Positions 1 to 8,737 are shown, numbered from the stretch's first letter. The stretch is DNA of 64,000 bases from Pantanalinema rosaneae (GCF_050753385.1 NZ_JBLZFZ010000028.1:26076-90075); one strand, 5' to 3'. The notes: a model not told the origin generated them from the letters alone. Translations and numbers: made by a program.

Positions 1-760
1 GGATTTCTCGGGCGGCTAATAGCGATAACACCATTTGCTGCGCCGGGACAGCCGTTTCATAGCTGCCAGGGAAGTTGGCATTGGGGCTGGTAATCGGGCC
101 TCTAGAACCAGACCGGGCGGGGGAAGTTATGACTAATCCAGCCAAATAGTTTAAGGAATCGGCTTGCCCAGGGAAGAGGTCTTCCACGGCACGCACCAGT
201 TTGGCCCCTTCCCGCAGGGACGATCGCACCACATCCTGACACTGGGTAAGTAACTGAGCCAGAACCGATTGCGGCACCTGGATCGGCAATTCCAACTGGT
301 CTAATTGCCGCAGCCACATCAGGGCTGGAGTTTTTGCACCTAGTCCAGTGGCGATCGCATCGGGCGATCGTTCTGCGCCGATCGCATTGGTCATGGGGCG
401 GCTAGATTCATAGTCATGAATTTCGCTTTCCCAGGGAAATAGCGGGGGATTTTTTTGGATTTCGCTTTGTAGCCGATGTTTCAACAAAGCCTGAAAACGT
501 TCTTGCACAGCGGGTATGTCTCCAAGTTCGAGTAAAGAATCTCCCTGATGGGAGGGAATTACAGCTCCATGAGGATTAGAGGTTGGCAAATTCACACCCT
601 GCGAAGTCAACGCCTGCGGTGCATCCAGGGTGGGTTGCCCACTCCCCTCCTGCCCCAGAGGTGGATGTGCCTCGGCGGCTTCTGCTGAAGCGGATGGGGG
701 AATTAAATCCTGCACCAGCTTGAGCAATTGTCTCTGAAACGCCTCTAAATCACGATTCAT
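1..760 (-). CDS. patU: PatU-like protein (partial, runs off the left edge)
   Basis: The frame is open from an ATG at 758-760 to the window edge, about 253 codons without a stop, so the C-terminus is missing. The N-terminus is a short amphipathic helix (MNRDLEAFQRQLLKL) followed by a Pro/Ser/Ala-rich linker, and I see no catalytic motif. The gene starts 11 bases after the stop of the HetZ-like gene on the same strand, with an AGGAA-type ribosome site in the gap, so the two look like one operon. In Anabaena the genes next to hetZ are patU5 and patU3, and an undivided patU occurs in other filamentous species. The name rests mainly on that synteny plus a soluble, linker-rich N-terminus; no direct sequence comparison was possible. 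Confidence 0.5.
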   Translation of the reverse strand, partial: MNRDLEAFQRQLLKLVQDLIPPSASAEAAEAHPPLGQEGSGQPTLDAPQALTSQGVNLPTSNPHGAVIPSHQGDSLLELGDIPAVQERFQALLKHRLQSEIQKNPPLFPWESEIHDYESSRPMTNAIGAERSPDAIATGLGAKTPALMWLRQLDQLELPIQVPQSVLAQLLTQCQDVVRSSLREGAKLVRAVEDLFPGQADSLNYLAGLVITSPARSGSRGPITSPNANFPGSYETAVPAQQMVLSLLAAREI

Positions 761-771
761 GGTACAGATTC

Positions 772-1950
772 CTATTCATCACTCGATGCACTTCCTCCGG
801 ATACTAAATAGTTACGAATTTCCCACGCTTGTTCCAAAAGTTTAAACCACTGTTTCTGCACCTGCGACATGGAGCAGCCCAAGGTTTGCGCGATCGCGGT
901 ATCGGCTAATTTTTGGTGCTTCAGTTCCAGTAATCGCTGTTGCAGGGGTTCCAGTTGGGCTTGAAAGGTTTGCCATTGTTGGGGCGTTAACCCTAAATTG
1001 CGTTCTAAATCAGCTTCTAGCCACTGGTGTACTAATTCCCATCGGTGGGACAGCGCAAAGCGAATCAGATGATATTTAAACCGCTGCTGTAAATAATCCC
1101 GTTGTCGAGCGGTTAAGCCTAAAATCACTTCAATTTCGTTGGCAGGCAGATCCTGAAGGCGCAGGATGAAATAGTCGGCACAGTCTTCCTGATTCCGTTC
1201 TTTGAGATATGCCAGCAATTCCTCGATCACCTGATGCCGCAGCGTATCCTCCGGTGGATCTGGTTCCTGGGCAACCATCTGTTCCCGTACTTGCTGCATG
1301 GAGGCGGCATTCCACGGCGTATCTGTCTCACCAGAGACTCCTTCTGCTGCCCGTTCTATATCGACGGGCGTTTCAGCCGGTTGTTGCTGCGAGAAGGTTT
1401 GTGCCCGCAGAATAATTAACTGTTGATTGCGATGACCAGGTAGGGGAATCCGCCGTTTGCCATAGCGCTCGGTAAACGCCATGTATTCTGCCAGTTCCAA
1501 TAGGGTGCGGGGCTGATAGGTAGCAGGCAGTTGGTTTTCCCGCCGGAAGGCATTTAAAGCCTCCATGTAAAACCCCTGAAGAAAATCTTCGATCAGGGGC
1601 AAACGAGTTTGATAACTGGATTGAGTTTTGGGCGGGGTAATGTAGCGATAGACCACAGCGCTCAGGGTGCTATGAAGCTCTACCCGTCCCGGCTCGGAAC
1701 CAAGGTTATAGTACTTGATACACTGCTCTAAGCGGTGTTTCGCTAAGGTGATTGCCCAGGATTCCACATCACCGGACGACTGAATCCGCTTACTTTCAGA
1801 ACAAATCCGAATGACTTCCTGGGATAGGCGCTCTGCCACATCCCGGCAATTCTGCTTAGAAGCGTTTGTTGCCTGCTTAAGCTCATTCAGCAATAGTTGA
1901 AGAATTGCCTCCACGCTTTGGCAGATTTCCCCTACAGTGTTTAACGCCAC
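772..1950 (-). CDS. hetZ: HetZ-family regulator
   Basis: This is a 392-residue soluble protein that I recognise as HetZ or a close relative. HetZ is a DNA-binding protein needed early in heterocyst differentiation, acting with HetR and PatU3, and it is also kept in filamentous cyanobacteria that form no heterocysts. The N-terminal half is helical with conserved stretches (SESKRIQ, RVELHSTLSAVVYRYI). The middle (about 185-235) is variable and acidic. The C-terminus (about 290-385) resembles a sigma-region-4 helix-turn-helix, with LGLTPQQW and later LADTAIAQTLGCSMSQV. The start codon is GTG at 1948-1950 and no strong ribosome site is visible before it, so the start is uncertain. The neighbouring patU-like gene supports the call. 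The alternative is one of the HetZ-related paralogues whose role is unknown. Confidence 0.7.
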   Translation of the reverse strand: MALNTVGEICQSVEAILQLLLNELKQATNASKQNCRDVAERLSQEVIRICSESKRIQSSGDVESWAITLAKHRLEQCIKYYNLGSEPGRVELHSTLSAVVYRYITPPKTQSSYQTRLPLIEDFLQGFYMEALNAFRRENQLPATYQPRTLLELAEYMAFTERYGKRRIPLPGHRNQQLIILRAQTFSQQQPAETPVDIERAAEGVSGETDTPWNAASMQQVREQMVAQEPDPPEDTLRHQVIEELLAYLKERNQEDCADYFILRLQDLPANEIEVILGLTARQRDYLQQRFKYHLIRFALSHRWELVHQWLEADLERNLGLTPQQWQTFQAQLEPLQQRLLELKHQKLADTAIAQTLGCSMSQVQKQWFKLLEQAWEIRNYLVSGGSASSDE

Positions 1951-2057
1951 ACGATAACAGAAATAAAGTGAGTTAGCTCCTTAATTTTGGCAACAATCCC
2001 TTTCCAGCGTCTAGATCAGAATGGGGTAGAAGTGAATAAATTCACAGGTAAATTACA

Positions 2058-2537
2058 ATGACGGACTTAGATCAACAACTGCAAACCCTGATTGATGAAG
2101 CGCCTCAGGATGGTACAACCCCGGCGGTAGTAGCGGCGATCGCCCCTGTCTTGAAGCAATTAGCCACACGATTACGCCACCCAGAATATTACATTGTGCA
2201 AACTTTGGATGGCAATTGGGCAGTGACGACGATCGCGCACCAGACCCAGGCTGATCTATTGAAACAAGTGATCTATGCGTATCCAACTTTAAAGGATGTG
2301 GCAGCAGGTCCCTATATCCTCAAGGATCCCCAAATGATCGCGCTGCCGATTCCAGTCACCCATATCCTATTCCAGCTTGTAGCTGTGGACGTGATTGATA
2401 GTGTGATCTTTTTCGAGACACCGGGCAATACCACGATCGGGACGGAAATTCAGCGCCAAGAAGCTCAAGTCCTAATTCAGACCTATCTCCAACAACTCCA
2501 ATCCGCACCTACAAACCTACCCCCCGATATTGCTTGA
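2058..2537 (+). CDS. conserved-looking hypothetical protein, 159 aa
   Basis: I do not recognise this family. The protein is soluble and acidic, with a helical N-terminus (about 1-40) and then an alternating strand/helix region containing HPEYYIVQTLDGNWAVTTI and a hydrophobic stretch near 105-125 (HILFQLVAVDVIDSVIFFE). There is no signal peptide and no metal-binding motif. It is divergent from the HetZ-like gene across a 107-base gap that should hold both promoters. Its codon use, with HIP1 sites inside the frame, matches its neighbours. It is probably a cyanobacteria-specific protein; I assign no function. Confidence 0.7.
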   Translation: MTDLDQQLQTLIDEAPQDGTTPAVVAAIAPVLKQLATRLRHPEYYIVQTLDGNWAVTTIAHQTQADLLKQVIYAYPTLKDVAAGPYILKDPQMIALPIPVTHILFQLVAVDVIDSVIFFETPGNTTIGTEIQRQEAQVLIQTYLQQLQSAPTNLPPDIA

Positions 2538-2761
2538 GGTCGCTTACGCCAGGTTGAGATATTTGTTTGTCCGTCGATCTAACTCATGGTAGAGGGAATT
2601 GCCTGACGAGAAAGGAGCTAGATCTATCGGTGGGCAGACGCTTTCCAGAATTGTGTAAACGAATGTAACGATATTGACGGCAAGACGGTTTAGCATCTTG
2701 ACAGCACTGATTCGGCTCGATATGCTGACATGCATACCCGGGTAAACAGACTGAGAGTTAT

Positions 2762-3127
2762 ATGCAAGAGAAGCACAGAGAAGAGAAGCACAAAGTCACG
2801 CTGTACCTCCCGCATGAGCTACATCGCCAACTGAAGATCCGCGCTGCGGTTGATTCTGAAACGATGACTGATATTGCTCAGCGAGCGATTGTCTTCTACC
2901 TGTCACACCCGGAGGTGGTCGAGCAATTGTCCTTACATGGGCAAGCGCACCGAGTCTACAGTTGCCCAGAGTGTCATACCCATGTTGTCCTTCGAGACGG
3001 CGAAATGACCTCGATCGGCGATCAGTCGAACGTCTTAATCGAAGAGAGCCTTGCGGTAGAAAAAGTGTCTAGAGTTGGTTCTGTCAACGCCGACTCTCAG
3101 GGAGAAGGGGAACTCGTTCCCTGCTAA
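2762..3127 (+). CDS. ribbon-helix-helix protein with a C-terminal CPEC motif
   Basis: Residues about 8-50 (KVTLYLPHELHRQLKIRAAV, then ETMTDIAQRAI) fit a ribbon-helix-helix (Arc/MetJ-like) DNA-binding fold: a short beta strand followed by two helices. The C-terminal part has a single CPECHTH motif near residue 69 and a terminal Cys, so a half zinc ribbon completed by dimerisation is possible. The start region shows a GAGAAGCAC duplication. The gene lies 105 bases before ycf46 on the same strand and is likely co-transcribed with it. In Synechocystis I recall a stress-responsive three-gene operon slr0373-slr0374-slr0376 in which ycf46 is the middle gene; this gene would correspond to the first. 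A regulatory role for the operon is inference. Confidence 0.75.
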   Translation: MQEKHREEKHKVTLYLPHELHRQLKIRAAVDSETMTDIAQRAIVFYLSHPEVVEQLSLHGQAHRVYSCPECHTHVVLRDGEMTSIGDQSNVLIEESLAVEKVSRVGSVNADSQGEGELVPC

Positions 3128-3232
3128 CTCTGAATGATTTCTGGATCGGGTTGCGATCGCTCCCCATGCCGTTGACCGCTAGGAATATCCAAAACCTAAG
3201 CGTCTGCACCGTCTTCTAAGTGGGTTGATGTT

Positions 3233-4741
3233 ATGCAAGAAGAACTCAGCATCCTGATTCAAGCCCAATATCCGCTGATCTATCTCGTCACCTCGGAAGA
3301 GGAACGAGCAGAGCAGACGATTTCAATGTTGGCGCAACAGGGTAAACCCCAACGTCGGGTCTTCCTTTGGACAGTAACTCACGGGATTGTTGAGTATGGT
3401 CAACCTCGGAGTGTCACTCAGCACAATACAGTCTCTCCCGAAGCGGCGATCGAATGGGTGACGCGGCAACGAGATCCAGGATTGTTTGTCTTCAAAGACT
3501 TGCATCCATTCTATTCAGCCCCAGTGATTCGCTGGTTGCGGGATGCGATCTCAAGTTTCAAAGGCACTCAAAAAACTATTATTTTAATGTCTCCGGTTCA
3601 AGAGATTCCGATTGAACTAGAAAAGGAGATTGCTGTTCTAGACTTCCCGATGCCCAGCATGGGAGAGCTAAACCAAGTCTTGTCCCAGCAGTTGGAACAG
3701 GTACGCAATCGTCGAATTACTACAGATATTCGCGAAAAATTGCTCAAAGCGGCGCTTGGGCTAACCAAGGACGAGGCAGAAAAGGTTTATCGCAAAGCCT
3801 ATGTTACGGCAGGTCGCTTAACCGAGGAAGAAGTAGACATTGTTCTCTCTGAGAAAAAGCAACTGATTCGACGCAACGGCATTCTGGAATATATCGAGGA
3901 AGACGAAACAATCGACTCGGTGGGTGGTTTAGAGGAACTAAAACGCTGGCTGAAGCAACGCTCCAATGCCTTTACGGAACGGGCGCGGGAGTACGGTCTG
4001 CCCCAACCCAAAGGGATGCTGATCCTGGGGGTTCCGGGTTGTGGTAAATCGTTGATTGCCAAAACGACCTCTCGCCTCTGGGGACTACCCTTGCTGCGGT
4101 TGGATATGGGTCGGGTTTATGATGGTTCGATGGTAGGGCGATCGGAAGCCAATCTCCGCAATGCCCTGAAGACCGCCGAATCAATTTCTCCGGCAATCCT
4201 GTTTATTGATGAACTGGATAAAGCCTTTGCTGGCGGTGCTGGTTCAGCAGACTCCGATGGTGGCACATCCAGCCGGATCTTTGGTTCCTTCTTGACCTGG
4301 ATGCAGGAGAAAACCTCTCCCGTGTTTGTGATGGCAACCGCGAACCGAGTCGAGCGTCTGCCGGGAGAATTCCTCCGGAAGGGACGATTTGACGAACTGT
4401 TCTTTGTTGACCTCCCCAATGCCGAAGAACGTCAGGAAATTTTCAAGATTCACCTTTCCAAGCGGAAGCGGGACACCTCCCGGTTTGATCTCGACCAATT
4501 GGCAAATGTGAGTGATGGGTTCTCAGGGGCAGAAATTGAGCAAGCGTTGATTGCGGCGATGTACGAAGCTTTTGCCCAAGACCGGGAGTTTACCCAACTC
4601 GATATTATTGCGGCCGTGAAGGCAACCCAACCGCTCTCGAAGACCATGAGCGAACAAGTGACCGCCCTGCGCGATTGGGCACGTCAACGGGCTAGACCGG
4701 CTGCCGCTTCGGTCGCTGAATATCAGCGATTGGAGTTCTAA
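3233..4741 (+). CDS. ycf46: AAA+ ATPase Ycf46
   Basis: This 502-residue protein has the family's usual length. The N-terminal domain (about 1-200, opening EELSILIQAQYPLIYLVTSEEE) is characteristic of Ycf46. The AAA+ module follows, with Walker A GVPGCGKS near 266, Walker B ILFIDELDKA near 322, and sensor and arginine-finger regions at MATANR and RKGRFDE. Ycf46 is conserved in cyanobacteria and red-algal plastids and has been linked to CO2 uptake and photosynthesis regulation in Synechocystis (slr0374). Its direct substrate is unknown. It sits between the ribbon-helix-helix gene and a DUF1257 gene in what appears to be one operon ending at the 5249-5281 terminator, which suggests that the DUF1257 protein is a partner or client. 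Confidence 0.95.
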   Translation: MQEELSILIQAQYPLIYLVTSEEERAEQTISMLAQQGKPQRRVFLWTVTHGIVEYGQPRSVTQHNTVSPEAAIEWVTRQRDPGLFVFKDLHPFYSAPVIRWLRDAISSFKGTQKTIILMSPVQEIPIELEKEIAVLDFPMPSMGELNQVLSQQLEQVRNRRITTDIREKLLKAALGLTKDEAEKVYRKAYVTAGRLTEEEVDIVLSEKKQLIRRNGILEYIEEDETIDSVGGLEELKRWLKQRSNAFTERAREYGLPQPKGMLILGVPGCGKSLIAKTTSRLWGLPLLRLDMGRVYDGSMVGRSEANLRNALKTAESISPAILFIDELDKAFAGGAGSADSDGGTSSRIFGSFLTWMQEKTSPVFVMATANRVERLPGEFLRKGRFDELFFVDLPNAEERQEIFKIHLSKRKRDTSRFDLDQLANVSDGFSGAEIEQALIAAMYEAFAQDREFTQLDIIAAVKATQPLSKTMSEQVTALRDWARQRARPAAASVAEYQRLEF

Positions 4742-4772
4742 AAGCTTTCTCCTGCTCCCAACAGGAGGAAAG

Positions 4773-4789
4773 GCTAGCAACTTGCTAGC
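4773..4789. repeat. perfect 8-base inverted repeat in the ycf46-DUF1257 gap
   Basis: GCTAGCAA and TTGCTAGC are separated by a single base, inside the 131-base gap between ycf46 and the DUF1257 gene. It has no T-run, so it is not a rho-independent terminator. It could be an RNA-processing hairpin or an operator. A second weak hairpin (CCTGCTCCCAACAGG) lies just upstream. Confidence 0.55.
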
Positions 4790-4872
4790 AGTCTCAACTA
4801 CTAATAGCTTCTGGCTGTTAGGCATTCGATAACTAAACGTTGTTCTCAACTCTCTACAGGAGGAAACCCCAA

Positions 4873-5226
4873 ATGTCTCACTTTAGCACTCTGCGTACCA
4901 AGATCACTGATGCTGAAATCCTGAAGTCTTCGCTGCGTGATCTGGGTATCTCGGTGAAGTCGGAAGCTGATGTCCGTGGCTACAACGGACAGCGGGTTCG
5001 GGCTGACATCGTTGCTGTTCTGGAAGGCGAGTATGATCTGGGCTGGTCTCGCAATGCGGACGGTTCCTTTGATTTGATCGCAGATCTATGGGGCGTTGCG
5101 AAGCGCCATAACCAAACTGAACTGATCAACTCGATCAACCAGAAGTACGCTGTGAACAAGACTCTGGCTGAAGTTAAGCGGCCGGGTCTGCAAAACGCTA
5201 ACGTCAAATTGGTACTACAAAAGTAG
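4873..5226 (+). CDS. DUF1257 (Ycf35-family) protein, Ycf46-linked copy
   Basis: This is a 117-residue protein of the DUF1257/Ycf35 family. I chose the ATG at 4873 because a strong AGGAGGAAA ribosome site lies 6-15 bases upstream; a longer frame from a TTG at 4840 is less likely. The family hallmarks are MSHFSTLRTKI at the start, GxNGQ-type VRGYNGQ near 33-41, YDLGW near 58 and the C-terminal KLVLQK. It follows ycf46 and ends at a clear terminator. A second family member lies at 61511-61897 beside DUF2997 and a ferredoxin, and the two share the same layout throughout. The biochemical function is unknown. This copy would correspond to the third gene of the slr0373-slr0374-slr0376-type operon, by recollection. 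Confidence 0.88.
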   Translation: MSHFSTLRTKITDAEILKSSLRDLGISVKSEADVRGYNGQRVRADIVAVLEGEYDLGWSRNADGSFDLIADLWGVAKRHNQTELINSINQKYAVNKTLAEVKRPGLQNANVKLVLQK

Positions 5227-5248
5227 TCCCCCTACGCGTTCCCAAACT

Positions 5249-5281
5249 AGCGGGTTAACCTCTTGGGTTAGCCCGTTTTTT
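5249..5281 (+). terminator. rho-independent terminator after the DUF1257 gene
   Basis: The stem CGGGTTAACC / GGGTTAGCCCG with a TCTT loop is followed by six T. It lies 23 bases after the DUF1257 stop and should end the RHH-ycf46-DUF1257 transcript. Confidence 0.88.
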
Positions 5282-5348
5282 CATGTCCCCAAGTGTAGAG
5301 GTTGGGATGTATTGTGGATAAGTCCGGCTCAATTTAGCAACCTCTGTA

Positions 5349-6221
5349 ATGAATGCAATTTCGCCTGATCTCGATCGACAGATTCGGCATATTATTCGGC
5401 ACTGTGGTCAGCAGATCAAGCCACTCACTGCCAACCAGTTTGAAGTGTTCCAGAAAGGTCCAGAAGATTATGTCACGACTGTAGATGCGGCGCTGGATCG
5501 CCAACTTTCGGCAGCTTTTTCTAGCTTGTTTCCCGATGATGGCGTGATTACGGAAGAGAACGCCAAGTCACGGCAACAATTTCAGGTGAATTATTCCCGC
5601 TTCTGGTGCATTGATCCCTTAGACGGCACTGAAGATTTTATTGATGGTAAGCACGACTATGCGGTGATGGTTGGGTTACTTCAGGAGTATCAGCCGATCG
5701 CCGGTTGGTTATATGCACCAACGTCGGATCAGATGTATTACGGGGGGGCTAATTGGGGCTTGTTTCAAGCGATCGCCGATTATCCAGAGATGACCTTGCC
5801 GATCGTACAGCCTCCTGCCTTAAATCCCCATGCCTGCCCGATCGTGCTGGGTTATCGAGATCAACTGCGGTATGGACAGGCGATCGCCGAACTGATTCCC
5901 GCCGCTCGGTTTTATTCCCTGGGTAGCTTTGGGCTGAAGGTGTTAGAAGTGATCTGTGGTCGCGCCGGATTGTATACCTATCTAAATCGACGCGTGAAGT
6001 TGTGGGACACGACCGGACCGATCGCCTTAGCGCAGGCCGCTGGGTTAGTCTGTTGTGATCTGGATGGGAAACCATTGCAATTCTTTCCAGAGGCGATCGA
6101 TCTGGATACCCTGACGCATCACCAGACAATCGTTGTGGGGTGGCCGGAGTATGTTGAAGCTTTGTTACCCAAACTGAAGCAAGCCTTTGAGCAAACCGCG
6201 CCGTTGGATTCTGTCACCTGA
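5349..6221 (+). CDS. inositol monophosphatase-family (CysQ-like) phosphatase
   Basis: This 290-residue protein has the Mg/Li-sensitive phosphatase signatures: the acidic GVITEEN motif near 65, the metal-binding FWCIDPLDGTEDF near 85-97 (consensus DPxDGT) and a C-terminal LWDTTGPIALAQAAG near 218, corresponding to WDxAxG. The family includes inositol monophosphatase, fructose-1,6-bisphosphatase-like enzymes and 3'(2'),5'-bisphosphate nucleotidase CysQ. The EEN form of the first motif and the overall layout favour the CysQ side, which recycles PAP from sulfate assimilation; the substrate cannot be read from sequence. It is a single gene directly after the ycf46 operon terminator and convergent with the site-2 protease gene. 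Confidence 0.85.
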   Translation: MNAISPDLDRQIRHIIRHCGQQIKPLTANQFEVFQKGPEDYVTTVDAALDRQLSAAFSSLFPDDGVITEENAKSRQQFQVNYSRFWCIDPLDGTEDFIDGKHDYAVMVGLLQEYQPIAGWLYAPTSDQMYYGGANWGLFQAIADYPEMTLPIVQPPALNPHACPIVLGYRDQLRYGQAIAELIPAARFYSLGSFGLKVLEVICGRAGLYTYLNRRVKLWDTTGPIALAQAAGLVCCDLDGKPLQFFPEAIDLDTLTHHQTIVVGWPEYVEALLPKLKQAFEQTAPLDSVT

Positions 6222-6265
6222 TGCACTGGGAAGTCTACAGGGGGCTGGTGCTAGCAGGTTTGCGG

Positions 6266-7750
6266 CTAAAGCTGAAACAGATTAGTTAAGAATCCGGGCG
6301 GCGGCAGAATAATTAATAGCAAAATGGCGAGGGCAATCAAGCCCCAAAGGTCGCGGCGATTATCCAACTCAGTGACATCGTTGAGGGTCGGTTCATCTCG
6401 GGCGGGAATGAAAAACAGAACGATCGCCCAGGGTAATAAATGGGGTTGTGAGGCAGACAGTAACAAAAGGAGAATTCGAGAGACTTGCCCAATTAATGCC
6501 CCAATGCGTTGCCCAAACATGGCATGAACAATATGACCGCCATCCAGTTGACCCACGGGCATCAGGTTAAATGCCGTCACGACCATCCCTAAACACCCGG
6601 CGATGGCGACGGGATGGACTTTAATGCCCGTTTCGGCGGTTAAGGCGCTACCTAGAGTGAGCTTGCTCAGTAGCGTGAGTAATAACGAGAATTTAGGGCT
6701 AAGTGCCTGGAAATTAAATAAATCCGGTTTTTGAACCAGAGCGACGACTTCCGAATGCGCCAGGCCCCAAATTAATAGCGGGAGGGCAACCAGGAAACCC
6801 ACGATCGGCCCAGCGATGCCCACATCAAACAGTGCTTTACGATTGGGAATGGGAGAGCGAATTTGGATAAAAGCTCCAAACGTACCGAAGGCGAATAACG
6901 GGATTGGGAGCGGTAAAACTGGGATGAAATAGGGTAAGGTAGCGCGAATTTTGTAGCGACGTGCCGCCAGATAATGGGCTAGTTCATGCGATCCCAAGAT
7001 TGTCAGCAAGGTGAGCGCATAGGGTAGACCTTGAAACAGGCTGGTGAGGGAAAAGGGCTGTTTGATTAGATCAAACCATGCCAGATTGGTGGTGAAAAAG
7101 GTAGCAACTAATAGCCCGATCGCCAGCAGGGGACGAGTGGTAGCCTGCCGTAGACCTCGGATGGCTTCCAGCGATCGTGGATTTGGGAATAGGGCAAAGA
7201 ACGGCTTACCGTTGGCACCCTCCTGAAACAACACGAGAAAGCGATCGCCAAAGTGCCGTTCGACATTTTCCCGAATGGTTTGGTAGGCGACCTCAGGCTT
7301 ACTGCGAAGTTGACCTCGACAAACGACCGCTTGATGGTGATATTCAATATTTTGCAGGTAGTAAATTGACCAGGGGAAACAGGTTTGTAGATGGGCTTCC
7401 TCCGATCGATCGATCGGACGGGCGGGGGGCAGGGCAGGCAAGCGATCGTCAGCGTCTTCTAAGGAGACACCATTTCGGGAGGCTGAGGAGTTGCTCGTTT
7501 GCGGTATGCGTCCCCACTGAATTAAGCCCCAGTACAGCAACAAGCAAACGAAAAAGGGAATCACCACCAATTGGGCGGGTGGTCGCTCTCGTCCCTGGTT
7601 GACCAGCATCCAGGTGCTCCAAATAAAGGCAGGTAGCATTGCCACAAACCAGAGTAACCAGGTAGGAGTGCGGGTAATGCTTGAAACACGCTGTACGATA
7701 AGGTAGGTAGTAAGCCCTAATAAAAAGAGCAGGAAGATTGTCGCTTGCAT
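6266..7750 (-). CDS. site-2 protease family (M50) membrane metalloprotease, EGY1-like
   Basis: This is a 494-residue polytopic membrane protein. Two hydrophobic segments lie at the N-terminus (about 1-20, 30-85), then a soluble domain (about 95-205) of the kind seen in cyanobacterial and plastid EGY proteins. The protease core has the zinc motif SHELAHYLA near 253 and the second motif NLMPVGQLDGGH near 400, which matches NxxPxxxLDGG. Several more transmembrane helices run to the C-terminus. Both catalytic motifs are intact. Such enzymes cut substrates within the membrane; EGY1 acts in chloroplast development and homologues exist in most cyanobacteria. The substrate here is unknown. The gene is monocistronic and convergent with the CysQ-like gene. 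Confidence 0.9.
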   Translation of the reverse strand: MQATIFLLFLLGLTTYLIVQRVSSITRTPTWLLWFVAMLPAFIWSTWMLVNQGRERPPAQLVVIPFFVCLLLYWGLIQWGRIPQTSNSSASRNGVSLEDADDRLPALPPARPIDRSEEAHLQTCFPWSIYYLQNIEYHHQAVVCRGQLRSKPEVAYQTIRENVERHFGDRFLVLFQEGANGKPFFALFPNPRSLEAIRGLRQATTRPLLAIGLLVATFFTTNLAWFDLIKQPFSLTSLFQGLPYALTLLTILGSHELAHYLAARRYKIRATLPYFIPVLPLPIPLFAFGTFGAFIQIRSPIPNRKALFDVGIAGPIVGFLVALPLLIWGLAHSEVVALVQKPDLFNFQALSPKFSLLLTLLSKLTLGSALTAETGIKVHPVAIAGCLGMVVTAFNLMPVGQLDGGHIVHAMFGQRIGALIGQVSRILLLLLSASQPHLLPWAIVLFFIPARDEPTLNDVTELDNRRDLWGLIALAILLLIILPPPGFLTNLFQL

Positions 7751-7965
7751 GTGCCTTGTCTTGCTTCGGTTTGCAGAATCTACCTGAGTTGGGTGATGGT
7801 CATCCGAAAATCCTCAACCACTATGTTAGTGGCTACCAACGATCGGGATTTAGAGATCACATCTTAAAAGGCATTGGTCAAATTGCAAACTTTCTTCCAA
7901 AAACCTTACCAATCTCACCGACTTATCGTTCTACGCCACGTTTGTTCAGTCGCTTTTTTTGACCC

Positions 7966-8673
7966 GTGACCCCAGACCTATCCCCGGATTCTATCCCCTC
8001 GGCTCCCCCGATCGCGCCACGCACCAAGCAACCTCGCTTAATTTTACAGGAAGAAAACTCTGCTCACCCCTATTCTGTATTTGCCTTTCCACCGAATCGA
8101 GACACCTTAGGGGGAACCGCTTACCTGATTGTCGAAACGGTCAATATCTTGGTGGACTGTCCGCCGTGGGATGCTGCTACCCACTCGTGGTTGCAGGAAA
8201 AGGGTGGAGTGCAATGGCTATTTTTTACCCACCGAAATGGGATTGGCAAATCGGTGAAAACGTTACAACAGGAATTGAATTGCCAGATCCTGATTCAGGA
8301 ACAGGAAGCCTATCTCCTGCCCGGTTTAACCGTGACGACGTTTGAGCAGGAATTCCAGTTGAGTGATCACAGTCGAGCCATCTGGACTCCGGGACATTCT
8401 CCGGGTTCAGCCTGCTTGTATTGCGATCGCTTTGGTGGCGGATTATTTTCTGGACGACACTTGCTTCCCAATCCCCAAGGGAGACTGATGCCGATTAGAA
8501 CTCCGAAAACCTTTCATTGGGGTAGACAACAACGGAGTGTGCAAGCCTTACGCGATCGATTTACGCCGGAAACCTTGCGAGTGATTTGTCCGGGAGCCAA
8601 TACCGGGTTTTTGCGCGGTCAGCATATTGTGGAGCAGGCTTACGCCGCACTGACCTCGACTCCATCCCCATAA
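7966..8673 (+). CDS. MBL-fold protein with a degenerate metal site
   Basis: This 235-residue protein has the metallo-beta-lactamase fold pattern: a Pro/Ser-rich head, then GGTAYLIV and NILVDCPPW strands, the position of the first zinc motif, WTPGHSPGSACLY near 144-156, and an SGRHLLP strand. The canonical HxHxDH is replaced by THRNGIGKS, so only the first His survives there, although the later GHSPGS His is kept. Zinc hydrolase activity is therefore doubtful. The start is a GTG at 7966 shortly after a T-run. I believe similar inactive-looking MBL proteins occur widely in cyanobacteria. The gene converges on clpP with a shared hairpin between them. Confidence 0.8.
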   Translation: MTPDLSPDSIPSAPPIAPRTKQPRLILQEENSAHPYSVFAFPPNRDTLGGTAYLIVETVNILVDCPPWDAATHSWLQEKGGVQWLFFTHRNGIGKSVKTLQQELNCQILIQEQEAYLLPGLTVTTFEQEFQLSDHSRAIWTPGHSPGSACLYCDRFGGGLFSGRHLLPNPQGRLMPIRTPKTFHWGRQQRSVQALRDRFTPETLRVICPGANTGFLRGQHIVEQAYAALTSTPSP

Positions 8674-8714
8674 AAAAACAACAGGGTAAATTGTTCAATT
8701 AGATTACCCTGTTG
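8674..8714 (-). terminator. hairpin terminator of clpP
   Basis: The stem CAACAGGGTAA / TTACCCTGTTG (8679-8714) is followed by a run of seven T when read on the minus strand. It lies in the 64-base gap between the convergent MBL and clpP genes and is oriented to end clpP transcription. The stem may also slow plus-strand transcription from the MBL gene. Confidence 0.8.
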
Positions 8715-8737
8715 CCATTTGTGAGTTGGATTGAGCG

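Noticed and set aside
2544..2735. 63-codon minus-strand frame in the gap before the RHH gene
   Set aside because: No ribosome site, composition unlike coding DNA, and it would fill the promoter region of the RHH operon.
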